Below, in pieces: positions 35,721 to 46,680 of a DNA stretch of 64,000 nt. The notes beneath the pieces are model-generated. The model was not told the DNA's origin, ran no database searches, and saw only the letters and a program-made list of their open reading frames with translations. The number at the start of each line of letters is the position of its first letter. Positions within the stretch are counted from its first letter, which is position 1. The position numbers were made by a program, and so were the translations under genes. Location: NCBI RefSeq assembly GCF_947242115.1, contig NC_074711.1, positions 6,789,934 to 6,853,933 on the forward strand. Reading direction: 5' to 3'. The stretch is from Biomphalaria glabrata. Taxonomy: Eukaryota > Mollusca > Gastropoda > Planorbidae.

Positions 35721-36840
35721 TAAAGAAAGTGTGGCTGTTTTAAAAACAAACATTATATAAAGGGCATTACATTGAGCCGCGTATAAAAGATTGTTAAACT
35801 ACGCCTTGAGATTGGAGGATTGATGGGAATATTCTCCTAAAAGAGACACGAAAATGAGTCGGTGGTAAAGCTAGCTACACAATGTTGCTCACATTATAAG
35901 TAGAGAAATGAAACCTTTTTCTGAAGCTTAAAAGAAGGTTAACTTCAAATATCCCATTAATTAATGTAAGAACTAGATCCACAAGTTGCTATTTTAATCA
36001 AATAGTTTCAGGTCAATTACATTTCATTTTTTGTACCTTTTCAAGTGGCCCGAACACGAGTGTCGGAAATTAAAATGGCCAGTCGGTCGAATTAGGCTGG
36101 ACATCACTGTGATAAGTCATGATCATCTTTTCTTTGCGTTCCTCGTGGAACACAGGGCCTCCACTGAGATAAGTAGACTTAAGTATTAATGCATTAAAGA
36201 GATAATACAGTAGGGACTTAAAGTACGAACTGATCAACACTGACCAACAATGAACAGTAAACCCCCAAATATCTTGCTCTGTACTTCCTAGAAACTTAAA
36301 AAAAGAAAACTTTCCAAAAACTGAAATAATTCTTGGCCTTATTTCTTTGAATTTTCTTTTTTAATACTAGTCGACCAGCGGCGTAGAATACGCCGCTAGC
36401 TATTTTGCATAGCCTGTCTTAGGCCACTGCAACCTATGCGACCGCATTGGGCCCCCACTTTCAAAGGATCCGCACTTTCATAGGACCTGCGCTAATTCAA
36501 GGTGTATAAATGATTAAATTAAACAATTTTTAAACTTAAAACAGATTCCCCGCGCCCTCATGTCGATTTACCAGGAGGTCAACAATTCTTAAAGATAGAT
36601 TGAAACATTTGGTAATTCTTGCTATTGAGCGGGATCTATGTAGGAAACAGAATTATTATGATATACTGTATGACTTTGCTATACGCAAGGCTCGTAAAGT
36701 AATTCTGTACATAGTAAAGAATGAATAAAATGCAAAGACGAATTTATTTTCTAATACAAACTCCTAAATTTCACTTATTGTCCGCTTCCCTACCCAAACC
36801 TGTCCCGCCGCGAAATCAGTTTCGAATAGGGCCTTAAAAT
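35721..36840. other. No gene; short hairpin at 36377
   Basis: Mostly unremarkable DNA. At 36377-36397 AGCGGCGTA-GAA-TACGCCGCT forms a perfect 9-bp stem with a 3-base loop inside a GTCGACC...CTAGC context that looks like a repeat end. No coding segment is supported. Confidence 0.45.
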
Positions 36841-36849
36841 GCCTTGCTA

Positions 36850-36995
36850 TTTAGTGTTTGTAAAATGTTTGTTTGTTGTACATGATTTGGATGTTCCTTC
36901 AGAGTTGAAGATAGTTTACATTTTAGTCCAAACCTCCCGCAAGACAAAGAGGGATGGGAGCAGGCAGGGTTTGACAGTTTAGCGCGCAGCCATCC
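36850..36995 (-). repeat. SINE fragment, minus strand
   Basis: Shares 'ggatgttccttcagagttgaagata', then 'tagtccaaacctcccgca' and 'gcagggtttga', with 54780-54955 and 57186-57345. On the minus strand the order is a GGTTCAAACCCTGC-like B-box followed by the body, so this is a tRNA-derived SINE read on that strand. It is broken at the tRNA end. Confidence 0.65.
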
Positions 36996-39282
36996 GTAGC
37001 GAGCTGTGAAAACGTGTTCTTCCCCCCCCCCCCTCTTGTTTTTTTCGCAGAAATAAGAGAGTGATCTTTCCTTTACTTCTCGTTTAAACTGTTGAGGGAA
37101 GAAGAGAATTATATTTATAGATTCTTGTCTGCTGGTCAATAAATTTGTTTTCACTGCAAGTGGTCAAGGTCTCAACAAGTTGTTTTTTTCTGACCTACTT
37201 TGTTGACTGGACTGAATGTGCAATGGAGCGTGATCGGCAGTATTGTCGTTGTGTCTTCCGTGTGTTCCAAACAGAGAGAACTAGAGAACGACGGTCAACA
37301 GATCTTGTGTGGTGCCCCAAATCTCAAAATAAACCATTCAACAGTCCTAACTAGATGTATAGATCATCTCAATATATCAAGCCAGATAGCCCGTTGTTTA
37401 TCATTACTGTTATTTCTAATGTAATGTACTTTTCTGGTGACTTCATTTTGATTATTTTGAGTATGTTTTTTTTTATACTGTTATTATGTGTAATGAATGC
37501 CTTTGTAGTACTTGTGCACTGTGGCAAAACAAATAAAATTGTTCAATTGGTCCAACAGACTAAGGCGAAGGCTCTCAACTTAATCAATCTTTTCAAACTG
37601 CAGATTTTTTTTTCAATCTTGCAATCTAGCTGAACTGGGTGGTGAGATCGTTCACCAACAACTTCAATAGAGCCGACACAGACAGCCGTTAGGCATGTGT
37701 TAGACAAATAATGGCTCTATCTAATTGTGTCTCTCTCATAATGACAAGTGGACAACATAAATACATTACACATAGAAGCTTCAGTGGGTATGAGCGTGAC
37801 CTCCGTGTATGTCGAAGGCGCCGGTATGAGCAATTAAGCTGTGAACGTAGCTGCCAAATATAGAGTTTAAGCTAGGTGCTGAAACTAATGTGATATTTAC
37901 TTTTGGGCAGGAAGGGTGTGAAACTATTTTAGTGTAAAGATATATCTACGAACATGCTTGACAAGCCACGCCAGTGTGTTATTTTCTTGTCTGAGCACTC
38001 CACATTAAGCATAACGCGCAGTTAAAAAAAAACGCAGGGTAGTTTTGTAGTATCATCGACTACACACGTACAGTACAGTAGGCCTAAATATGTATGTCTA
38101 GCTGACCAGGTTGTTAAAATCAGTTGGACACAGTCTATTAACTTTATGATCAGAGAGGGTATCGATAAAAATTTTTTTTCTAGAGTTGGTAATCCTAATG
38201 CTGTTAGATGTATAGAGATATAGGCCTTGCTCTTGATTTAGACTTAGATCTCAATAATTGAATAATACGTCTATAAAAAGGGTGTACTTGAAGTTCCTGC
38301 AGTTAAAAATTATTGTTTACAGCAAATGAATTGATTAAAACCACTAAATATTGACCTAACTCACTAATTCCCACTATAAACAGAAATTAAACACCTCCAC
38401 GTGGCTCACAAAAAAAAAATAATTCGGAACAACCTCATTTATAATATTGCATAGAAGCTTTTGGCAAAAAATGTTTAACATTTTATAATACTGCTACTTT
38501 CAATTGCAAATATTTAGGCTACTCCATAACTTCTACATATTACTATACCCTTTTCAAATGTAAACTGACTAAATAGTTGTTAACTGCGTCATTTTTTTTA
38601 TAATCAAAGTTATTGATATCACATGACCAGAAAACAGGGATGTGCGTTTCAACCCTCACCACATGTTGAAAAGTTGCACAAATTTTAATTAAACTTTTCA
38701 GTTAGTAACTAAAAAAAATTAAACTATGCTTTTAATTAAACTTTTTGTTTGTAGTTAAATAATGGCCTTAATTAATTTTTTTAGTTAAACTAAAAGTTTC
38801 TAACTTTTTAGTTAACTTTTGCCCATCACTAGAAATGTCTGTAATCGCTGTACTGAACTTGTACTAGAGTATCTGTCCGTGACCTCCGTGTATGTCGAAG
38901 GCGCCGATCTGTCTCGCCTGAACTCTGCTGCCCTCAACTGACCCGAACTCTCCATGTCTCCAACACTCGGCCCACTCGAAGTACACAGGCCTGTGTAACC
39001 TGTGTCACACGTGGATGTCCCGACCCGCGTCACTAGTTCAATTACAACAATGTTAAACAAAAAAATTCAAAGTATGTCATAATTCTGAACAAAGGATCTC
39101 GTGTCTCTTATTTTTCTTCTTATATTTAATTGGCATATTGAAGAAAACAACAAGAAGAAAACGTTATAAAAACATTACCTCCCTTTTACAACTGTTTTTC
39201 TATTAATAACTAATGTATGTTAGATTAAAAAACAATGGAACATTCTTTACCCCGCTACCTCCCCCATCCCTTCGAGTGAATG
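36996..39282. other. No gene recognised; small repeated words
   Basis: A poly-C tract lies at 37022-37033. A 35-base phrase ('gtgacctccgtgtatgtcgaaggcgccg') occurs at 37798-37826 and 38879-38906. An AT-rich patch at 38640-38830 consists of repeated TTAGTTAAACT words and may be a MITE without clear target duplication. The frames of 69-106 codons here overlap on both strands and show no domain. Confidence 0.4.
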
Positions 39283-39718
39283 CATAGCTCCAGGGGCGGA
39301 CTGGATGTCCAAATCGGCCCAGACATTTCTATACAGTACGGCCCATAAATTGTATATCATATGATGGGACTCCAATTATAGGCCTATCTGTTCTCAAAAT
39401 CATTATGTTATATTTTTTAGAATGCATCGATAACGGTAGGCATGCTCTATATCTTTAAAAGAAATATAGCGCTTATGTTGCTTTTTAATCGCTATGTTTG
39501 TAGGCCCTAAAAAGATGAAGCCTACTAATAGCACTGTCTACGAATGTAGGCTATTACATTTTTTTTTTGAAAATGTGTTGGATTCATTTAGTATTACACT
39601 GTAGTCTGTAAAAGATGTTATTAACATGAAACTCATATAGCCCCTTATATATGAGAATATTATAAAACCTTTAACAATTTAATGCATGCCCTAGTGTGGC
39701 ATTCATGAGGCCCTTTAG

Positions 39719-42358
39719 GTGGCACTACCGGCCAATTTGAGTACCGGCCCACCGGGCATTTGCCCAAATGCCCATATAGTCAGCACTAGCGGATCCAGAA
39801 CTTTGGAGTGGGGGGGGGGCGATTTTTTTCCAAACCCTAACCCTAACGCCCAGAAAATCCTAACCCTATACATAAACGTACGTACAGCATATATATATAG
39901 CTACCAAAGCGCGGATTGTGATACTGATCATACTTTAGTGTCCTGCCGGACAAGACTGCTGCCAACTAAGATCCACACATCACAGGGAAAAAGAAAATCA
40001 CGCCTGAATACTACTAGCACAAAAAATCCTGATCTTTGCACCGAATTTGAGAACAAATTAGAGGAAGCTTTTAAAAACTTCTCTGTGACTGAGGTAGAAA
40101 AAAGCTGGACGTTTATGCGTGATACAATCTACCAAACATCATCACTGGTCTTTGGAAACAAAACCAAGAAAAGCGAAGACTGGTTTGAAGCTAGTCTACC
40201 AGAAATGGAAACTGCCACTACGAACAAGAGAGCAGCCATGCTAATCTACAAGAAGGATCCCACCCCAAGCAACTTAAAAAGGCTCAGAGCTGCACGTAAC
40301 AATGCCCAAAGAGTAGCGAGACAATGTGCTAACAAATACTGGCAGGAGCTATGCGAAGATATTCAATCTTGTGCCGACTGTGGTAACATAAGAGGACTAT
40401 ATGAGGGCATGAGAAAAGCCTTTGGACCTCACACCAGCAAGTGTGCTCCGCTCAAGTCAAAAGATGGCTCAATCATCAGCGATCGTGCGCTGCAAATGGA
40501 ACGATGGGTTGAACACTATGCAGAACTCTACCAGATTGAAAACGCCATCTCACCAAATGATGTTTCCAACTTCCCATCACTTCCAGTTTTGACGGAATTA
40601 GACGAAACGCCCTCAGTAAAGGAGCTGAGCATTGCCATTGACATGCTTGCACATGGGAAAACACCCGGAGGAGATGGCATTCCTGCTGAAGTAATTCAGG
40701 CTGGAAAACATGCCCTAATCAAACCACTCCATGAACTGCTAAGCTTGTGCTGGGAACAAGGAATGGTCCCCCAGGAATTGAAAGACTCCAACATTGTTAC
40801 AATTTATAAAAATAAAGGCGACCGCTCTGATTGTAACAATTACAGAGGCATCTCACTGCTTAGCATAGTCGGAAAGGCTTTTGCTAGAGTATTACTAAAG
40901 CGATTACAGATCCTGGCAGATCGTGTTTATCCAGAGTCGCAGTGTGGCTTTAGGGCAGGTAGATCTACAACAGATATGATTTTCTCTCTTCGGCAGCTAC
41001 AGGAGAAGAGCAGAGAACAAAAGCAGCCCCTCTTCATAGCATTTATTGATTTGACCAAGGCCTTTGACCTTGTTAGCAGAAGCGGTCTGTTTGCTGTACT
41101 AGAGAGAATCGGCTGCCCAAATAAGTTAAGAAAAGTAGTGTCAGCTTTTCACGAAAATATGCAGGGCACCGTTCAGTTTGAAAGTTCTTCCTCCAGGCCA
41201 TTCTCCATTAAGAGCGGTGTCAAACAAGGATGTGTACTGGCCCCTACACTATTTGGCATCTTCTTCTCAGTCGTACTATCCAGTGCTTTTAAATCCCTGG
41301 AAAACGGAATATACATCCATAGCAGATCCGATGGAAGGCTCTTTAACCTGGCACGTCTTACAGCCAAAACGAAAAGGCGTCGTATCTTGATAAGGGAGCT
41401 GCTGTTTGCCGATGACGCGGCACTCGTATCTCACTCACAAGGAGGTCTACAGAAGCTAGTGAACGCCTTAGCAGCTGCTTGTCAAGAGTTTAGCCTTACT
41501 ATAAGTCTCTCCAAGACCGAAATCCTGGCACAAGACGTTGCAGAAATACCTATAATACAAATTGGGAACCACACCCTTTCAGTGGTGCAGGAATTTACCT
41601 ACTTGGGTTCAACAATTGTCAGTAACCTAGACTTAGACATCGAGCTGACAAAAAGGATAGGAAAAGCTACCACAGCATTGGCAAAACTCTCCAAGCGCGT
41701 CTGGGAAAATGGTAAATTGACCACAGCGACCAAAATCCTAGTCTACAACGCCTGTGTTGTGAGCACTCTCCTTTATGGCAGTGAGAGCTGGTCAACATAC
41801 ATGTACCAAGAGCACAGATTGAATAGTTTCCACTTGCGTTGCCTGAGACGCATAATGGGCATCTCTTGGAGGGACCATGTCTCCAATCAGGAAGTTTTAA
41901 GATTGGCCAATATGAACAGCATGTATGCTCTCCTGACACAAAGAAGATTACGCTGGCTCGGACATGTCACCCGCATGCCAGATGGCAGAATCCCGAAAGA
42001 TATCTTATATGCTGAGCTTGTGGAAGGAGTCAGACCCAAGGGCCGCCCAAGACTAACATATAGAGATGTCTGCAAGCGAGACATGAGAGCCTCAGGCATC
42101 AGCGAAAGTATGTGGGAAAACATAGCCAAAGACCGGAGTGCATGGAGACAGACTGTGCGTGCTGGGACAACCCTTGCTGAGAACAAAAGAATTGAAGCGG
42201 CTTTAATCAAGAGGGATAAAAAGAAAGCTGCCCTGTCTGCTAGCCCTAAATCAGAGGCATACACATGTACGAATTGTGGCAAAGTCTGCCGTTCTAGAAT
42301 TGGCTTGATTAGCCACACCAGATTCTGCCCCGTCTCAAGATTAAGCCAAAACCAGTGA
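39719..42358 (+). CDS. LINE reverse transcriptase ORF (879 codons)
   Basis: RNA-directed DNA polymerase of a non-LTR retrotransposon. Roughly the first 65 residues come from flanking hAT-type sequence and are not LINE protein; real homology begins at SADCDTDHTLV. Then come GKTPGGDGIPAEVI, NYRGISLLS (RT motif), ESQCGFRAGRST, FIDLTKAFD, GVKQGCVLAPTLF and the catalytic FADDAAL near the middle. The C-terminal part has LRWLGHVTRMPDGRIPKDILY, DRSAWRQTVRAG, and a terminal zinc finger CTNCGKVCRSRIGLISHTRFC. All core RT motifs are present and in frame. The missing endonuclease means it cannot be autonomous as it stands. The ATG at 39719 lies upstream of the hAT-type target duplication and is unlikely to be the native start. 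Confidence 0.9.
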   Translation: MALPANLSTGPPGICPNAHIVSTSGSRTLEWGGGDFFPNPNPNAQKILTLYINVRTAYIYSYQSADCDTDHTLVSCRTRLLPTKIHTSQGKRKSRLNTTSTKNPDLCTEFENKLEEAFKNFSVTEVEKSWTFMRDTIYQTSSLVFGNKTKKSEDWFEASLPEMETATTNKRAAMLIYKKDPTPSNLKRLRAARNNAQRVARQCANKYWQELCEDIQSCADCGNIRGLYEGMRKAFGPHTSKCAPLKSKDGSIISDRALQMERWVEHYAELYQIENAISPNDVSNFPSLPVLTELDETPSVKELSIAIDMLAHGKTPGGDGIPAEVIQAGKHALIKPLHELLSLCWEQGMVPQELKDSNIVTIYKNKGDRSDCNNYRGISLLSIVGKAFARVLLKRLQILADRVYPESQCGFRAGRSTTDMIFSLRQLQEKSREQKQPLFIAFIDLTKAFDLVSRSGLFAVLERIGCPNKLRKVVSAFHENMQGTVQFESSSSRPFSIKSGVKQGCVLAPTLFGIFFSVVLSSAFKSLENGIYIHSRSDGRLFNLARLTAKTKRRRILIRELLFADDAALVSHSQGGLQKLVNALAAACQEFSLTISLSKTEILAQDVAEIPIIQIGNHTLSVVQEFTYLGSTIVSNLDLDIELTKRIGKATTALAKLSKRVWENGKLTTATKILVYNACVVSTLLYGSESWSTYMYQEHRLNSFHLRCLRRIMGISWRDHVSNQEVLRLANMNSMYALLTQRRLRWLGHVTRMPDGRIPKDILYAELVEGVRPKGRPRLTYRDVCKRDMRASGISESMWENIAKDRSAWRQTVRAGTTLAENKRIEAALIKRDKKKAALSASPKSEAYTCTNCGKVCRSRIGLISHTRFCPVSRLSQNQ

Positions 42359-42421
42359 CTCATTTGGGCGCATCCATTGCCTTTCGAGACAAAAGGAGCC
42401 ATATAATAATAATAATAATAA
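39900..42421 (+). mobile_element. 5'-truncated LINE with TAA/ATA tail
   Basis: LINE-like sequence starts within about 39900-39915, where the protein reads SADCDTDHTLVSC, the end of an AP-endonuclease domain. It ends in (ATA)n at about 42402-42421. The endonuclease is mostly absent, the usual product of incomplete target-primed reverse transcription. Because the reverse-transcriptase frame is entirely open, this is one of the youngest insertions in the window. It sits inside the inner hAT-type element. I do not assign a clade; the terminal zinc finger groups it with the LINE ends at 32.5 and 35.1 kb. Confidence 0.85.
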
Positions 42422-42424
42422 GCA

Positions 42425-43505
42425 GTATTTCTCAGTATTTTCTTGCATTCTTCACTGCAGAAACGCATTCTCCTGACATCTAAAGCTCTTTATCCATCAG
42501 TGGAGTTCGGGGCGAAGCCCCGACGCCAAAAAGCGTTTTCTTGCATTTTTCACTGCAGAAACGCCTGCTCCTGACATCTACAGCTCACTATTCATCAGTG
42601 AGTTTCGGGGCGAAGCCCCGTCGCTTAAAGCGTTTTCATGCATTTTTCACTGAAGAAACGCATTCTCCTGACGTTTACAGCTCATTATTAATCAGTGGAG
42701 TTCGGGGCGTAGCCCCGACGCCAAAAGCGTTTTCTTGCATTCTTCACTGCAGTAACGCATTCTCCTGACATCTACAGCTCTTCATCCATCATTGGAGTTC
42801 GGGGCGAAGCCCCGACGCCAAAAGCGTTTTCTTGCATTTTTCACTGCAGAAATGCCTGCTCCTGACATCTACAGCTCACTATTCATCAGTGAATTTCGGG
42901 GCGAAGCCCCGACGCTTAAAGCGTTTTCATGCATTTTTCACTGAAGAAACGCATTCTCCTGACGTTTACAGCTCATTTTTAATCAGTGGAGTTCGGGGCG
43001 TAGCCCCGACGCCAAAAGCGTTTTCTTGCATTCTTCACTGCAGAAACGCATTCTCCTGACATCTAAAGCTCTTTATCCATCATTGGAGTTCGGGGCGAAG
43101 CCCCGACGCCAAAAGCGTTTTCTTGCATTTTTCACTGCAGAAATGCCTGCTCCTGACAACTACAGCTCACTATTCATCAGTGATTTTCGAGGCGACGCTT
43201 AAAGCGTTTTCATGCATTATTCACTGAAGAAACGCATTCTCCTGAGATCTGCAGCTCATTATTAATCAGTGGAGTTCGGGGTGAAGCCCCGTAGCCAAAA
43301 GCGTTTTCTTGCATTTTTCACTGCAAAAACGCCTTCTCCTGACATCTACAGCTCACTACTCATCAGTGAGTTTCGGGGCGAAGCCCCGACGCTTAAAGCG
43401 TTTTCATGCATTTTTCACTGAAGAAACGCATTCTCCTGACATCTACAGCTCATTATTAATCAGTGGAGTTCGGGGCCGCGACGCTAAAAGCGTTTTCTTG
43501 CATTT
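42425..43505 (+). repeat. 97-bp satellite with GGGGC-GAA-GCCCC hairpin, three-unit higher order
   Basis: About eleven units spaced near 97 bases share TTCGGGGCGAAGCCCCGACGC, AAAGCGTTTTC(T/A)TGCAT and CTCCTGACATCTACAGCTC. Each intact unit contains CGGGGC-GAA-GCCCCG, a perfect GC stem with a 3-base loop. Three unit types alternate, giving a 291-bp period (42541 to 42832), with irregular order towards the right end. The 75- to 107-codon frames inside follow the period and are not genes. Confidence 0.88.
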
Positions 43506-44320
43506 TCATTTTTTTTTTACATTTTGTAATTTCTTAACTATAATACAAAAAGAAAAATTATTGCTTTGTCCGATAAGGGAAAGGAGATGGCATGTATCGC
43601 CCCTCCCACCTTTTTCCTTTTATATTTACTAATCATAAAATTTGAGATTAGAGTGTGGTGCGACATAGTATACAAATGGTTTCACATATCAATTATATAG
43701 ATATTCAACTATTTTTGTTCACAAACTATGATTCCTCCATAAAAATAGGACCACTCCCCACTCAGAGGGCTAGAGCGGGGAGGGCAGTACATGCAATCGC
43801 CCCCCCCCCCCTTACCCCACGGAATCGGTCAAGATACCAGAAGGGGAGCGACATAATATCAAATTTATATATCAATTCAACTAATCTTGCTCACAAACTA
43901 TGATTTCTCCTTAAAAGTAGGACCGCCCCCCCCCCCACTCAAAGGGTTTAGGTTGGAAGGGCAGTAGAGGTTTCGCCCCCCCCCCCCCACCAATCGGACA
44001 ACAGGGGAACGACATAATATAGAGATCGGTTAAAATATCAATAAGTTTTAATCATATAGATATTTAATTGATTCTTTTAGCAAGCTGTGATTTCTACAAA
44101 TAAATCGGCCAACATACTAGAGGGGGGGGGCGAAATAATCTAAAAATAGTTTGAAATATAAATAATTAGTATATATTATTAACATAAGTAAAATTCGTAT
44201 ACAAATTGTGTGACTTCTATACTAAAATTCGTCCGCTCCCCCCCTTCGGGGGGGGGGGGGTCGGCCGAGTGGGGGAGGGGGCGATCGCCCCTACCGCCCC
44301 CCCCCCCTGGATCCGCCAGT
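43506..44320. repeat. hAT interior with multiple poly-C / poly-G tracts
   Basis: Three diverged copies of a roughly 130-170 base phrase ('caaactatgatt(t/c)ct...', 'gggagggcagta', then 'cgccccccccc') occur at about 43720, 43890 and 44080. Homopolymer C or G tracts of 9-13 bases lie at 43800, 43926, 43977, 44125, 44238, 44256 and 44300. Such tracts are error-prone in assembly. No gene. Confidence 0.6.
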
Positions 44321-44347
44321 GATAGTCAGTCCGCTCCTGCATAGCTC

Positions 44348-45185
44348 TACTACACTTTAGAATATTCCAATGATAGGACTTTTAGCTCTAGACTAATAAG
44401 ACAATGCGCAAAATATTCCTGAACATAAAATTACTCAACTCTTGAATCAACAATGCCTAATTATATTCGGAAATTCCAGAAAGCGTTGGTCCTTTCAAGA
44501 ACGAGATAGTCCTTTCAACACCGATGTTGGATCTAGGGCTAGATCTAGTTCTCTATTAGAATTTCAATTTATTTCGTTTTTTACTTGAAAAATGATTGCG
44601 GTCAAACTCGGTGGTTCCCAAACCTTTTGTCTCGTAGACCCCTTGCCACGTTTTTTTGGCTTTCCGTATACCCCAAGCTCAAGTTATATTGAATTTGTGA
44701 AAATTCATCAATTTCAAACGACACATTTTATTTAAAATAATTTCTAACCAGTGACACGAGGAGTGAAAAAGTAGTTTAAAATACATTTTAAGTTGAATTA
44801 TTTTTTAAAATGAACTTATTAACAAAATTCAAAATTAAACCCATTAAATAACAGTTAATACGTATAGCAAAGAATCACTAAACACATTTGAAACTTTGTT
44901 TTTAAAGTTTTGCAGGCTCACCTACCTTGTTACGGAGACAATTTTTTATATAGGGTTTGTTGTTTTAGGAATTGTATTTCTTTTAAGACATTAAATTTTA
45001 ATGTGCCTTAAGTATAGTAAAAGTTTTAACAAAGAGCAGTTTTTCATGGATTTTTTAGCCATAATAATTTGAATAAAAATAATACATCATTAGCAGACAA
45101 AGTTGACTCAGCCATCTGTATAGAGAAAAATGTTGTTTGCAGAACTAAGTCGATTGCAAAGACTTACATAAGAAGAAAGAAATAT
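44348..45185. other. No gene; possible hAT-type end at 44612
   Basis: GTGGTTCCCAAACCTTTTG at 44612-44630 resembles the end of hAT-type MITEs, but no partner end was found. The remainder is AT-rich with no recognisable feature. Confidence 0.35.
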
Positions 45186-45359
45186 TTGACTATATTCCAA
45201 CAGAGCTCATGCAAGGATTTAGTTAATTTTACCAATCCATTGCCTTAACAACCAAAGGGGTAAGAGTTTGCATGGATGGTTCTCAGGAAGCCACCACAAA
45301 CAGAGGAGCTGGAATACTCATTGAATGACCCAATGGAGAAAAACACAAATATATGCTGA
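45186..45359 (+). repeat. LINE RNase H fragment
   Basis: Translation on plus gives YIPTELMQG, then TTKGVRVCMDGSQEATTNRGAGILIE followed by a stop and PNGEKHKY. The (T/M)DGSxE...GAGIxI pattern is the first catalytic block of the RNase H domain found in I- and R1-like LINEs. It is a short dead fragment. Confidence 0.6.
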
Positions 45360-46090
45360 ACCCATTTATTAATTGTATTTAAATTATTTTTTTTTTAAAT
45401 TTTCGGTGAATCATTAATTTTTGACGCTCATGATTACCAAATTGGATCTATTAATAAGCGCACACCAATTTAAACACATAAAACTAGTCAATTACTTCAT
45501 ACAGACTTTTATAATTGCTTCTCGCGTGACTTCTACTGTGAAATAATCACTTCTCTTTACATCACTACTTTTCTAAAATCTTCTAACAACTCTCAGGTAG
45601 CCTACGTAGTTACTAGACTTGGATTTCCTTCTACGTTTTTTTTAACACGGCTACTACAGCTTGACTTTCTTCTTAAATGGCTTATAGCCTTGCTGATTCT
45701 TTTATCCGTGGTTCAATAGAAGCGGGTCACAATGTCATCCTTTCACGCTCTATATTGGCCAAAATCACATAAATATTAGAAACTGCTACAGGATTACTAT
45801 TTTACCAGTGACTCAAATACAACAAAAAGAAAATCTCAGAATACTAAGTTGGCAACACCTCTGTGACATCATTGTAAACAAAATGGCAGCGTGCTGAGCA
45901 ACCTTGACGTCGCTAATGCTTTTTGTTGATGATTTAGCGTTTCTAGTCACGTAAACTAATACCCATTTATTAATTGGGTAATATATTAGGTTATTAATTG
46001 TATTGAAATTTATTTTTTTTTTAATTTTCGGTGAATCATTAATTTTTGACGCTCACATTCATGATTACCAAATTGGATCTATTAATAAAT
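45360..46090. repeat. Direct repeats of about 100 bp flanking 500 bp
   Basis: 45360-45457 and 45961-46087 share 'cccatttattaatt', a T run, 'ttcggtgaatcattaattttt', 'gacgctca' and 'atgattaccaaattggatc'. The second copy has about 25 extra bases near its start. The 500 bases between contain no coding frame. A tandem duplication or a degenerate repeat-flanked element is possible; no target duplication or coding region supports an LTR element. Confidence 0.6.
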
Positions 46091-46169
46091 AATACTCTCC
46101 GTCTCCAGTACTGAGTACCCAGTAACACTAACTCAGTAACTGTGAGTAACAGTTAACAGTAGAGAGTTT

Positions 46170-46680
46170 ACTCAGTTTACTAGACTAGAGTCTAGTGAGT
46201 AAGGCAGTATTAGTATAGCCTATAGCAGTATAGGCATAGGCCCAGGGCCTACTACTACTACTAGATCTCTAGTAACTAGTGAGTACTACCAATATCTAGT
46301 ATCATCTAGACTAGTTAAATCTAATATTCTAATACTTATACTAGGCTACTACTAAATTACCCCTGAGTCCTGAGTATAGCCCAGTATAGGCTATAGTATA
46401 TTTAAATAATTTAATATAAAAAATATCACTAATTAGAGATCTAGTAGATCTATGTAATATTGTCTATGTTAATATTAAATATAATATATCATATATATGG
46501 AAACATCTACTATGATCTAGATTGAAAATTCTAGATTTATATATATATCTAGATAGATCTAAATTTAAATCAGATCTTATCTTATAATATTATTTACTAC
46601 TTATCTTATATATTTAATTTTTAATATATCTAGTATCTAGATTCTAGAGATCTTCTAAAACTAAAGATACACACCAGTTA
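46170..46680. repeat. TAGATC/TCTAGT-rich low-complexity tract upstream of the dehydrogenase gene
   Basis: Overlapping TAGTAC, TCTAGT, TAGATC and ATATAT words dominate. The tract is composed like the introns of the ISL2EU-like element but is not aligned with them. It ends about 240 bases before the first coding exon, so the promoter of that gene must lie in or next to it. Confidence 0.6.

Larger units (their letters stand above)
39776..44329. mobile_element. Inner hAT-type element carrying a LINE and a satellite
   Basis: ATAGTCAG at 39776-39783 recurs at 44322-44329. The element (39784-44321) begins CACTAGCGGATCCAG and ends in the inverse of CACTGGCGGATCCAG followed by long G/C runs, a typical hAT end. 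Internally it holds about 115 bases of left end, a 2.5-kb LINE, a 97-bp satellite (42425-43500) and about 800 bases with several poly-C/poly-G tracts. No hAT transposase is present. Confidence 0.85.
39283..44347. mobile_element. Outer hAT-type element split by a second hAT-type element
   Basis: The 8-base sequence CATAGCTC at 39283-39290 recurs at 44340-44347. The element between (39291-44339) has ends CAGGGGCGGACTG and, inverted, CAGGAGCGGACTG. These features fit the hAT superfamily. Without the inner insertion it would be only about 500 bp with no gene, so it is a MITE. The inner element landed about 18 bases from its right end. Confidence 0.85.

Noticed and set aside
38640-38832. MITE with CAG...CTAG ends in AT-rich DNA
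   Set aside because: Ends are only loosely inverted and flanks (ccagaaaa / aaatgtct) do not give a credible target duplication.
39835-39870. Interstitial telomere repeat (CCCTAA words)
   Set aside because: Only two to three imperfect copies, explained by C/A-rich hAT-end sequence next to the LINE.
41178-42468. Other frames overlapping the LINE (70-193 codons)
   Set aside because: Shadow frames of the reverse-transcriptase gene on both strands.
42541-43632. Three similar 75-107 codon proteins
   Set aside because: They are translations of the 97-bp satellite, whose 291-bp period is a multiple of three.
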